A DNA stretch of 64,000 bases from Burkholderiales bacterium (GTDB lineage Bacteria > Pseudomonadota > Gammaproteobacteria > Burkholderiales > Burkholderiaceae_C). The first letter of the stretch is position 1, and each line of letters begins with the position of its first letter. Shown piece after piece: positions 25,108 to 33,044 of the stretch. Location: NCBI GenBank assembly GCA_013044035.1, contig JABEVE010000058.1, positions 62,001-126,000 on the forward strand, in the 5' to 3' direction. The position numbers were made by a program, and so were the translations under genes. The notes under the pieces were generated by a model. It did no database searches and was not told where the DNA came from. It worked only from the letters and a program-made list of their open reading frames with translations.

Positions 25108-26079
25108 ATGTCCACTTCAAATGCCGGCAATGACCAGGCCACTGGCTTCTCCCGCCGCGACGATGCTGCCAGCGTGCACCCGCGAGGCCGGCTCCAGGCG
25201 GTCGATCCAGCCCGGTTTTCCACGCACCACGTCAGCCCCATCCGGCACGATTTCGACCGCCATCCGCTGATGCAACTGCCCCGCCTGGCCCAGCTGGCGC
25301 ACGACCTCATGCCCAGTCGGCAGTGCCGCTTCATTCGCCCCGGCAGCACGCAGACCTCGGAGTTCTTTCACACCCCCAAGACGCCCGATGGCCAGGACAT
25401 CGACGCGGTGTTCGCCCGCATCGAGGAACCCGGCTCGTGGGTGGCGCTGTACAACGTGCAGACCAATCCGCACTACGCCGCCTTTCTCGACGACGTCATG
25501 GCCAGCGCCCGGCCCTTGATCGAGCCGTCGCAACCCGGGCTGTTTCGCGTCGCCGGCTTCATCTTCATTTCCGCGCCGCCCTCGGTCACGCCCTTTCACA
25601 TCGACCGCGAGAACAATTTCTGGCTGCAGATTCGCGGCCGCAAGATCATGACCGTGTTCGACCACCGCGACCGCGCCGTGGTCCCTGCGCGCGAGGTGGA
25701 AGAGTTCATCGTGCATGGCTCGCTGGCCAAGGTTCGGCTCGACCCCGCCTTGCGCGATCACGGCCGTGAGTTCGACGTCGGCCCGGGTGACGGCGTCTAC
25801 TTCCCCGCCACCTCGCCGCACATGACCCGCACCACCACCGACTGGGTACGCCCGGGCGATGGCGTGTCCATTTCCATCGGCGTCGTGTTCTACACCGCCG
25901 TCACCCGACACCTGGCGCGGGTGCACCAGTGCAACCGTGTGCTGCGCGAGCTTGGGCTGCAACCCAGCTTCCCCGGGACCAGCGCCTGGCGGGACGCCGT
26001 CAAGGCGCCGATTGGGCGAGCCATCGCGGCGTCGCGGGTGCGCTGGCGCAGCCATGTCGCGCCTCCGGGAGCGTACTGA
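25108..26079 (+). CDS. Cupin-like (JmjC-type) Fe(II)/2-oxoglutarate oxygenase-like protein
   Basis: The 323-residue protein starts at an ATG with GAGGGAG 8 bases upstream. The double-stranded beta-helix core carries PFHIDRENNFWLQIRGRK (HxD metal ligands) and, 70 or so residues later, FPATSPHMTRT (distal His). This HxD...H set is typical of JmjC/cupin_8 hydroxylases. The conserved PGDGVYFP strand precedes the last ligand. Such bacterial proteins hydroxylate small molecules or proteins; the target is unknown. Confidence 0.8.
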   Translation: MSTSNAGNDQATGFSRRDDAASVHPRGRLQAVDPARFSTHHVSPIRHDFDRHPLMQLPRLAQLAHDLMPSRQCRFIRPGSTQTSEFFHTPKTPDGQDIDAVFARIEEPGSWVALYNVQTNPHYAAFLDDVMASARPLIEPSQPGLFRVAGFIFISAPPSVTPFHIDRENNFWLQIRGRKIMTVFDHRDRAVVPAREVEEFIVHGSLAKVRLDPALRDHGREFDVGPGDGVYFPATSPHMTRTTTDWVRPGDGVSISIGVVFYTAVTRHLARVHQCNRVLRELGLQPSFPGTSAWRDAVKAPIGRAIAASRVRWRSHVAPPGAY

Positions 26080-26507
26080 GAGCGAGTTCCGCGCGCATCA
26101 GCGTGGCGTTCCTGGCGACGCGCGTCCGCGCGCTGGCCGCCTTGCACAGTCGAAGAACGCCCCATGCCCGTGACATGAATGGGCAGCGGGAAGGTAAAAA
26201 AACGGCAGTTTCCGTCCCCGATCGCCCTCCGGGCGATCGGGGATAAGCCGCGGACGGCCCCAGCACCATGACGGGTGCACAAGCCTGTCCCATGGGCAGC
26301 GCGTTGATCCTCGGCGCAACGGGCCCCCGCATCGCCTGTACGATCGAGCAGACCCCGATGGGCTTGATTCTTGCTTCTTCGTCCTCATCTCCTGCTTAAA
26401 GCCGCAAGCGAACGTCCCAGGGCCAGAGCGCAGACGTCGCCGCCGCGCATGAACCATTCGACGTTGTCCTTCGCCAGACGTTGTCGCCAACATTAACGAG
26501 GCTCGCC
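26080..26507. other. Intergenic stretch with a strong hairpin
   Basis: No gene is seen. A perfect 12-bp inverted repeat with a 3-base loop lies at 26216-26242 (CCCCGATCGCCC, then TCC, then the complement). It has no U-tract on either side, although a run of seven A residues at 26195-26201 would be read as T on the minus strand some 15 bases beyond. It may help end the upstream transcript. Confidence 0.5.
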
Positions 26508-26792
26508 ATGCAGACCATGATTTACGACTCCGACGCCTTCAGCGTCTTCCAGCTCGAATGGGCTGACGCCATCGCCGAGCCCAAAGCGGAAAGCCGCGCC
26601 GACATGCAACATGGCGGTTTCGAGATCGTCGACAAATTCGCCCGCAAGGAAATTTTCATCGAAGGCCCGGTCGCCGACGGTTTTCGCCTGCGGGTCCAGA
26701 GCCTGATGGCCGGCTCGCCGACGACCGACGACATCGACGACTTCCTCGACGGCTTCTCGGCGCTGTCACGCCAAAATCTGCACGCCCACTGA
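26508..26792 (+). CDS. DUF3567 family protein
   Basis: The 94-residue protein begins MQTMIYDSDAFSVFQLEW and contains GGFEIVDKFARKEIFIEGPV. This matches the small DUF3567 family that is common in Betaproteobacteria and supports the taxonomic placement. It ends with an acidic helix (DDIDDFLDGFSAL). It is soluble with no signal, and its function is unknown. ATG 26508 is chosen over an upstream frame extension. Confidence 0.85.
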   Translation: MQTMIYDSDAFSVFQLEWADAIAEPKAESRADMQHGGFEIVDKFARKEIFIEGPVADGFRLRVQSLMAGSPTTDDIDDFLDGFSALSRQNLHAH

Positions 26793-26816
26793 CGGGCCGG
26801 AACCGACACGCCGCGT

Positions 26817-27842
26817 TCAAAGATCGAGCTCGACCACCGCACTTGTCGCCCTTGAGACGCATGCGGTGAGGAACTCCGCCTGCTCATCCTCACGGAGGAT
26901 GAAGTCCCTGTGATCGATCGTTCCCGACCGGTAGCGAACCTTGCACGTCCCGCACAGGCCGGAGGAACATGAGGTCGCGACATGAACGCCAGCGCCTTGC
27001 AGTGCGTCCACCATGGACTGCTCCGGCCTGACCTCGACCAGGGCTCCGGTGCTGTGCAAGCGGATCGCGAAGGTACCCGCAGATGGCTGCGAAGTTGCGC
27101 CCTCCCGACTCGGGTCCGAATCCACCGGTGCCTTGAAATGCTCGCAATGCACGGCGCCCGCGGGCCAGACGAGCGTCGAGGCCGCGCAGGCCTTCATGAA
27201 ACCGGGCGGTCCGCAGTAGTAGACGTGGGTGTCGGGCAGCGGTGTGCCGAGCAACGCGCCGATGTCGAGGCCTTGGCCGGGTACGCCGGCGTCGAAGTGG
27301 TAGCGCACACGGCCGCGGGCCGCCATGTTGGCGAACTCGTCCCGAAACGCCGTGCATGCGGCGTCTTTCGCGCAGTAGTGCAACTCGAAGTCGACACCGG
27401 CACGCTCGAGTTCGTGCGCCATCGACTTGAGCGGGGTCACGCCGATGCCGCCGGCCAGTAGCAAGACCTTGCGCGCACCCCCGCGCAGCCGGAAATTGTT
27501 GCGCGGCGCGCTGATGCGAACGCTGTCCTGCACGTGCAGGCGCTCGTGGAGCATCCGCGAGCCGCCCCGACCCGACTCCTCGCGCAGCACACCGATGACG
27601 TAGTGGTGCCGGTGGGCAGGGTCGGAGCAGATCGAGTACTGGCGCACCAGGCCGTTGGGCAGATGCACGTCGATATGCGCGCCGGCCTCGAATGGCGGCA
27701 GTTGGCCGCCGTCCGGGTCGACAAGCTCGTACGACTGAATGGCGCGAGCTTCGAAGCGCACCTGGTTCACCCGCACCGACAGCAGGTTTTCGGATGCCGC
27801 GGCCGCGTCAAGCGCCGGGGCCAAGGGGCCGTCGTTCTTCAT
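26817..27842 (-). CDS. PDR/VanB-type oxygenase reductase (FMN, NAD, 2Fe-2S)
   Basis: The 341-residue protein has three parts: an FMN-binding domain with RQYSICSDP (about 80), a nucleotide domain with LLAGGIGVTPLKSMAHEL and YYCGPPGFMKA, and a C-terminal plant-type 2Fe-2S domain. The last has CSSGLCGTC, with the fourth cysteine in TACV. It passes electrons from NAD(P)H to a Rieske oxygenase. The partner is the gene 11 bp upstream in the same operon. The ATG at 27842 begins MKNDGPLAPALD; longer ORF starts overlap the oxygenase gene. Confidence 0.92.
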   Translation of the reverse strand: MKNDGPLAPALDAAAASENLLSVRVNQVRFEARAIQSYELVDPDGGQLPPFEAGAHIDVHLPNGLVRQYSICSDPAHRHHYVIGVLREESGRGGSRMLHERLHVQDSVRISAPRNNFRLRGGARKVLLLAGGIGVTPLKSMAHELERAGVDFELHYCAKDAACTAFRDEFANMAARGRVRYHFDAGVPGQGLDIGALLGTPLPDTHVYYCGPPGFMKACAASTLVWPAGAVHCEHFKAPVDSDPSREGATSQPSAGTFAIRLHSTGALVEVRPEQSMVDALQGAGVHVATSCSSGLCGTCKVRYRSGTIDHRDFILREDEQAEFLTACVSRATSAVVELDL

Positions 27843-27853
27843 CACGCGGCGCG

Positions 27854-29404
27854 TCAGGATCGCAGCGATTGCTCGAGCGCGTCCATCCGCTCGCGCACGA
27901 AGCTGGTGCGCGCTTCTCCGCTCAACCGGTCCGCCTCGGTGATGATGCTGACGATCTGGCGACTCACCAGGCGGCGTCGAGCGACCTCCTCTTCGGTGGT
28001 GGCGCCCTCGGCCACCTCGAAGACATTGCCTGAGCAGTAGCTGTTGGGCATGCCGCCGACGTCCCGCAGCCACTGTGCGAAGCCTTCCGCGGTGGCTGCG
28101 GGGTTGCTGCCGCGCACGGCATCGCGCAGCAGTTTGCGGAACATGAACAGGCCGGCATCGAACTTGGTCGGATTCTCCAGCGCATGCACGGCGATCGGGC
28201 GCTGGCTGATGATGGCCTCGTAGTCACCCGGCGCGTACTGGGCGTCCTTGTAGTTGGGTCGATCCCGGTGGTTGCTGGGAATCTCGACCAGATCGGCGGC
28301 CGTCTTCCCGTCGGCGAAGCGCTCCTTGCGGCGCAGCGCGACCTGGCCGTCGAGAAAGTCGATGGACTCGTAGCCGACCAGGCTCTTGTCGCCCACGCCG
28401 CGCGTGTCGATACCGGGGCCCATGACGCGCCATCCGATCATCTTGCTGTTGGTGTCGTCGACCGGCACGGTCCAGCGAATGATGTGCAAGCGGCTGAAGT
28501 GCTTGCGCTCGCCGCCGTCCTCCGAGGTGTAGGCATGCAGGCTCAGGTTGGGCAAGACCTGGTGCTGGACGCGCACGAACAGACGGTCCTTGTTGACCCG
28601 CCGCGCACCGGCGCAGGCCAGGCCGCGGCCGCCATGGACCGGAGTGAACTGCATGTCGGGCGCGACCTCCATCGAGGCGGCGCCGACCTCGTCGAAAGTG
28701 GTGCCCTGGAAATTGCCGCCGACGACGTTCCTGGCGGCATGCAGCGCGGTGGGATGAAAGTTGTCCGCCGCATTGTCCTGAACCTGTAGCCAGTTGCAAT
28801 GCTGGAAGTTGCTGAAGGGCACGAGCTCGTCGCCCGCTGCCACCGTGAAGTTGCCCTCCCATTCGGGGAACGGCGGCTCTCGATCGGGCGCGCCCATGTA
28901 GGCGAACACCAGGCCGTGCCGTTCGATCGCCCTGTAGGCGCCCTGGCGGATCGAGCAGCGGTACTTCTCGCCCTCGATTTCCTCGCCCTTGGGAAAAGGA
29001 ACATGGAGGCAGGCGCCGTCCACGTCGAACACCATGCCGTGGTAGCAGCAGCGGATACCGTGCTCCTGGATGGCGCCGTACTCGAGCGACGCGCCGCGGT
29101 GAACGCAATGGGCATGCAGCAGGCCAATCGCGCCGCTGCCGTCACGGAAACAGACCAGCTCTTCGCCCAGGATTTTCAGGAAGCGCGGCGTGTCGGTCAG
29201 CTCGATCGCCATGCACACGGGGTGCCAGAAGCCGCGCATGTATTCACCCATCGGCGTGCCGGGACCCACCTCGGTGAGTTCCGGATCGTGCCCGGGAATC
29301 TTGGCGGTGTAGTAGCCGCCGAATGGAGTCAACTTCTTTGTCCCTGGGTTGCCGCCCCCGCCCGTGTTGCCTGTGCGGTCCATTTTGTCCTGAACGATCG
29401 ACAT
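27854..29404 (-). CDS. Rieske 2Fe-2S aromatic-ring oxygenase, alpha subunit
   Basis: The 516-residue protein has Rieske ligands CVHRGASLEYG and CCYHGMVFD (CxH and CxxH). The catalytic domain's mononuclear iron site is indicated by NWLQVQDNAADNFHPTALHA (D/N, H, H). Its length and layout fit phthalate-dioxygenase-type oxygenases, which need only a PDR-type reductase, and that reductase is the next gene. An aromatic or aryl-ether/carboxylate substrate is likely, but the exact one cannot be told. A GntR regulator is divergent, with candidate operators between. Confidence 0.92.
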   Translation of the reverse strand: MSIVQDKMDRTGNTGGGGNPGTKKLTPFGGYYTAKIPGHDPELTEVGPGTPMGEYMRGFWHPVCMAIELTDTPRFLKILGEELVCFRDGSGAIGLLHAHCVHRGASLEYGAIQEHGIRCCYHGMVFDVDGACLHVPFPKGEEIEGEKYRCSIRQGAYRAIERHGLVFAYMGAPDREPPFPEWEGNFTVAAGDELVPFSNFQHCNWLQVQDNAADNFHPTALHAARNVVGGNFQGTTFDEVGAASMEVAPDMQFTPVHGGRGLACAGARRVNKDRLFVRVQHQVLPNLSLHAYTSEDGGERKHFSRLHIIRWTVPVDDTNSKMIGWRVMGPGIDTRGVGDKSLVGYESIDFLDGQVALRRKERFADGKTAADLVEIPSNHRDRPNYKDAQYAPGDYEAIISQRPIAVHALENPTKFDAGLFMFRKLLRDAVRGSNPAATAEGFAQWLRDVGGMPNSYCSGNVFEVAEGATTEEEVARRRLVSRQIVSIITEADRLSGEARTSFVRERMDALEQSLRS

Positions 29405-29472
29405 GTCTCGAATTCCTTGGTGAGGGTTTCACAAATCAGACGGTGACGGCTTTCGCACTGGTACACTGAAGT

Positions 29473-29584
29473 CTGTATACAGAGTGTAGATGCAGTGGGC
29501 GCCGCTTGCAACCCTGCTGGTGGAACTCTGGTCTCGGATGTTGACGCATCGCGTCATCGTCGCGTACTCTGTATTCGAAGTACA
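29473..29584. promoter_or_regulatory. Candidate GntR operators between oxygenase and regulator
   Basis: CTGTATACAG at 29473-29482 is a perfect 10-bp palindrome about 70 bp upstream of the oxygenase ATG. A second, near-symmetric site TGTATTCGAAGTACA lies at 29570-29584, 18 bp before the regulator's GTG. Both share TGTA...TACA ends, in keeping with FadR-subfamily operators. Binding is inferred. Confidence 0.5.
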
Positions 29585-29602
29585 AAGCATGAGAGGCCTG
29601 AA

Positions 29603-30307
29603 GTGAGAACCACGCTCGCCAAGATTCCGACCCGGACCGACTATGTCGAGGAGGTCTACAAGGTGCTGCTGAACGCCATCAGCGACGGCACGCTCGCGCC
29701 CGGGGTGCGCATCACGCAGGAAGAGATTGCCGAGCAACTGGACGTCTCCCGGTCTCCGGTGCTGCAGGCGCTGCGCCTGCTCAAGAAGGATGGGTTCATC
29801 CAGGATGCGCCGGGACGCGGCGTCCAGGTGGCGCCGCTCGACACCGAATGGATCGCGAAGATCTACGAGGTGCGCGGTGCGCTCGACGCGCTGGCGGCGC
29901 AACTGGCGGCGAGGCGACGCGCGCGCATCGACCCGGCCCTGCTGGAGAATGGCAGACGCATTGCGCACGACGACGATGTGAACGCGATGATCGATGCCGA
30001 CATGGCATTTCACAGCGCCATCTATCAAGCGGCGGGCAACGACCTGATCGCGCAGAGCGCCCAATTGCATTGGGCGCACCTGCGACGGGTGATGGGCGCC
30101 GTGCTGCAGACCTCAAGCCAGCGCTCGACGGTCTGGCAGGAGCACCAGGCCATCGCCGAAGCCATCGCGTCGGGCGACGCCGACAAGGCCGCCTTGATGG
30201 TGGACGAGCATACCCGTCGCGCCAGCGCCAACCTGACGGCGCGCCTGCGCGAGTCGCTTCGCACCGATGCGGTCGCGCAGGCCGCCGCATCGGCGAAGGC
30301 GGCCTGA
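29603..30307 (+). CDS. GntR-family regulator, FadR/FCD subfamily
   Basis: The protein has 234 residues from the GTG at 29603, which has GAGAGG upstream. The winged helix-turn-helix spans about 10-75 (RITQEEIAEQLDVSRSPVLQ, ALRLLKKDGFI). The FCD effector domain follows, with metal-ligand candidates in DADMAFHSAIYQAAGND and WQEHQAIAEAIASGDADKAA. Such regulators usually repress a nearby catabolic operon and are released by its substrate. The divergent Rieske oxygenase operon is the obvious target. Confidence 0.9.
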   Translation: MRTTLAKIPTRTDYVEEVYKVLLNAISDGTLAPGVRITQEEIAEQLDVSRSPVLQALRLLKKDGFIQDAPGRGVQVAPLDTEWIAKIYEVRGALDALAAQLAARRRARIDPALLENGRRIAHDDDVNAMIDADMAFHSAIYQAAGNDLIAQSAQLHWAHLRRVMGAVLQTSSQRSTVWQEHQAIAEAIASGDADKAALMVDEHTRRASANLTARLRESLRTDAVAQAAASAKAA

Positions 30308-30390
30308 GCGTCGCCCGCTGCCGATTCGCGAACCGCCGCACGCGGACCCGCGCTCGCCGTGCGTTACCAGCAGCGCGCGGCGGACGCGGT

Positions 30391-31233
30391 TCAGCAGAAC
30401 ATGTCGGGCTGTGTCGCCTTCAATTGCTCCCAGATCGGCTGAAAATGCAGCCAGCCGATGTACTCACTGCCGACATGCTCGCGGCTATAGCGCGCGCGGT
30501 CTTCACGCACCAGGCGAGGAGCAATGCCCGTGGCGTCGATCGCCAGTTGCTGCCGGCAGCAGCGCTCCAGCGCGATGAACCAGAAGGCCGCGGCGTCGAT
30601 ACTGTGGCGGCTGGCCGTGAGCAGGCCATGGTTCTGGTGGATGGCCGCCTTCACACCGGCAAAGGCGTTGGCAACCTTGTGACCCGCCTTCACCTCGACC
30701 GCCACCTGGCCGGCCTCATCACCGATGACCACGTGATCCTCGAAGAATGCCGCGGCGTCCTGCGTGATCGGATCGAGTTTCTTGCCCAGCGCGGCGAAGG
30801 CGGTCCCGTAGACCGTATGGGCGTGACACATCGCGACGATCTCGGGGTGCGCCTCGTGGACCGCCGCATGCAACACGAACCCCGCACGGTTGATGGCATG
30901 GCGGCCCTCCACGACGATGCCCTCATGGTCCGCGCAGATCAGGTTGGAAACCTTGACCTGCGCAAAGTGGACGGCCATCGGGTTGGTCCAGTAGAGGCCG
31001 GGATTCTCAGGATCGCGCACCGTGAGATGCCCAGCAAAGCCGTAGTCGAAGCCCTGTTGCGCAAAGGCGCGGCAGGCGGCGACCAGACGCTCCTTGAGGT
31101 GTTGACGATGTGCCTTGACATCATCGAAAACCGGCACTTCGGGGTAGATCAGACCCTGCTGTTCGGGCTGGTAGATGGAGACGCGGTCTCCATCGACCAG
31201 TTTCTTCACGGGGCGTTCGATCACGGCGGACAT
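30391..31233 (-). CDS. Class II aldolase/adducin family protein
   Basis: The 280-residue protein has the zinc-site pattern of class II aldolases: CHAHTVYGTAFAALGK (HxH) and AAIHQNHGLLTASRHS (third His). It also has the phosphate-loop-like FDYGFAGHLTVRDPENPGLYW. Members are aldolases, epimerases or aromatic-acid decarboxylases. Its position near the Rieske oxygenase genes makes a catabolic aldolase or decarboxylase plausible. It is convergent with the GntR gene and divergent from a LysR gene. Confidence 0.85.
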   Translation of the reverse strand: MSAVIERPVKKLVDGDRVSIYQPEQQGLIYPEVPVFDDVKAHRQHLKERLVAACRAFAQQGFDYGFAGHLTVRDPENPGLYWTNPMAVHFAQVKVSNLICADHEGIVVEGRHAINRAGFVLHAAVHEAHPEIVAMCHAHTVYGTAFAALGKKLDPITQDAAAFFEDHVVIGDEAGQVAVEVKAGHKVANAFAGVKAAIHQNHGLLTASRHSIDAAAFWFIALERCCRQQLAIDATGIAPRLVREDRARYSREHVGSEYIGWLHFQPIWEQLKATQPDMFC

Positions 31234-31551
31234 GGGTATTTCCTTGCATGGGTCTCGATCCAGCCATCTTGCCGCGCGCGGCCACGAATCGCAAACGAAG
31301 ACTGTTCAAGCCGCGATGAATGCAGCTCACACCAGGCCCTCGCTGCCGGCGGTTGGAACATGTGCGCACGGCAAGGCCTATGCCGCTCGAGGCGTCGGCT
31401 GGTAGGCTCTTCATGCGTGCCGACCAGTGGCGTGATCGTCGTTGCGGCCGAGCCGCGGATCTCCAGGGACTGTCTTCGCCGATGCAGCATCGGCAGCCGT
31501 GGTGATCGGGCATGCATTGCCTGCCTTGCGCCGAACAAACGAGTCTGACCG
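31234..31551. promoter_or_regulatory. Divergent promoter region with a 17-bp palindrome
   Basis: These 318 bp between the aldolase-like gene and the LysR gene hold no gene. GCCGATGCAGCATCGGC at 31478-31494 is a perfect palindrome with 8-bp arms and a one-base centre. It lies about 60 bp before the LysR ATG and is a candidate autoregulatory site. Confidence 0.45.
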
Positions 31552-32454
31552 ATGCGACGGATTCCTAACTTTGTACTGCTTCGGGCGTTCGAAGCTGCGG
31601 CGCGGCTCGAGAGTTTCACATTGGCCGCGCACGAACTCCACCTGACACCATCGGCCATCAGCCACCAGGTTCGGGAACTCGAAGACTATTTCGCCCGGCC
31701 GCTGTTCGTGCGGAAAAACCGGCGCGTCGAGCCGACACCCGAGGGCCGGCGCTTGTTCCACAGCCTCGCGCGGATCCTGGACGCGATGGAAGCCGCCTGC
31801 GGCGAAGTGACGCTTGCGCCGCATGAACAGGTGCTGGCGCTGCATTGCGCCCCCAGCTTTGCCGTGAAATGGCTCGGGCCGCGGCTGCCGGAGTTCCTCC
31901 GGACGCATCCCAATGTGACGGTGCGCCTCTCGACGGGTGCCGAGCCGATCGATCTGACCCGGGTCAGGGACGTCGACGTGGTGATCTCCTACGGCTTCGC
32001 CCAGGAGCGTTCGGGTCTCGACGTGAGGGCGCTCGGCGCCGAGTCCATCGTGCCGCTCTGCTCGCCACGTTTGCTCGAGCATGACATGCCCGACGAAGAG
32101 CGCCTCGCGTCGCTCTGCCTGATTGAATCGCAGCTCAGCCAGGTGACATGGCGCGATTGGTTTCTGCTGAACGAATTGCACCAGCCACCGCGGCCCCGCC
32201 TTTCATTCGACCGGGCGGCGCTGGCAATCTCTGCCGCAGTCGATGCCATGGGCATCACGCTCGAAAGCGCACGCCTTGCGGAAAAGGAAATGACCCGGGG
32301 CGAGCTCGTGCTGCTCGGCGGTGGCCGATTCAAGGCCATCTCGCGTGCAACCCATTTCTTCTCGCAACGCTCCAACGAGCGGCACATCGAGAAAGTCCGC
32401 GCGTTCCGGCAGTGGTTGTTCTCCACGTTAGGAATCGACGAGGCGCCGGCGTAG
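31552..32454 (+). CDS. LysR-type regulator, GcvA-like
   Basis: The 300-residue protein has an N-terminal winged helix (FTLAAHELHLTPSAISHQVR) typical of GcvA-type LysR proteins. The periplasmic-binding-protein-like effector domain starts near residue 95 (LALHCAPSFAVKWLGPRLPE). It is divergent from the class II aldolase gene, which it may control. The effector is unknown. Confidence 0.88.
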   Translation: MRRIPNFVLLRAFEAAARLESFTLAAHELHLTPSAISHQVRELEDYFARPLFVRKNRRVEPTPEGRRLFHSLARILDAMEAACGEVTLAPHEQVLALHCAPSFAVKWLGPRLPEFLRTHPNVTVRLSTGAEPIDLTRVRDVDVVISYGFAQERSGLDVRALGAESIVPLCSPRLLEHDMPDEERLASLCLIESQLSQVTWRDWFLLNELHQPPRPRLSFDRAALAISAAVDAMGITLESARLAEKEMTRGELVLLGGGRFKAISRATHFFSQRSNERHIEKVRAFRQWLFSTLGIDEAPA

Positions 32455-32540
32455 CAGGAACACGAGGAGTGCGGCTCGTCGCGCAGAAAGCTTGTGATGC
32501 ATCAAACCCGCTTGATGGGCGAATTCCTAGACTCGCGCCC

Positions 32541-32888
32541 ATGGAACATGCCACGACCCGGGCCGCTACGCCAAGGCCACACCCCGGCGCCGCGCGCGCC
32601 CAGCGCCTGCAAGGCCGGGCCGGCGACATGGCCGTGCGCGTGCTCAAGGCCATGGCACATCGTGAACGCCTGGTCATTCTCTGCCTGCTGATGGACGGCG
32701 AACTGTGCGTGCGCGACCTCGAACGCGGCGTCGGTATACGCCAGGCCGCACTGTCACAGCAACTCGCCCGCCTTCGCGCTGAAAACATCGTCGAGGCCGA
32801 CCGCCTGGGACGCTTCATGCTCTACCGCATCAAGACCCCGCAAATCCTGGCCGTCGTCCGCGCGCTCTGCAGCAAACTGGCCGACTGA
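32541..32888 (+). CDS. ArsR-family transcriptional regulator
   Basis: The 115-residue protein has a winged helix-turn-helix (KAMAHRERLVILCLLMDGEL, CVRDLERGVGIRQAALSQQL, VEADRLGRFMLYRI). The metal site ELCVCDL of classic ArsR is altered to ELCVRDL, leaving a single cysteine there and another in ILCLL. It may therefore sense redox or sulfur species rather than arsenite, as BigR/SqrR relatives do. A Kef-type antiporter gene follows 156 bp downstream. The ATG at 32541 is chosen; upstream open frame lacks family features. Confidence 0.85.
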   Translation: MEHATTRAATPRPHPGAARAQRLQGRAGDMAVRVLKAMAHRERLVILCLLMDGELCVRDLERGVGIRQAALSQQLARLRAENIVEADRLGRFMLYRIKTPQILAVVRALCSKLAD

Positions 32889-33044
32889 CGACCACCGCTG
32901 GGCGATCTCCACCCATCGCCACCACGCCGGAAGTGAGCCGTTCGGGTGGTGACGATGGACTTGATGGGTCGGCGACAGCGATCATGCGCGGTCGACACAA
33001 CGCGACGGGCTGCACCGGACGCCGCCTCACCCTACCATCGTGTC

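Noticed and set aside
26195-26242. Hairpin plus A-run as a minus-strand intrinsic terminator
   Set aside because: The A-run is separated from the stem by about 15 bases, too far for the classic structure, so only a hairpin is reported.
32148-32540. N-terminal extension of the ArsR frame
   Set aside because: It overlaps the LysR gene and is not ArsR-like. The ATG at 32541 gives the usual length.
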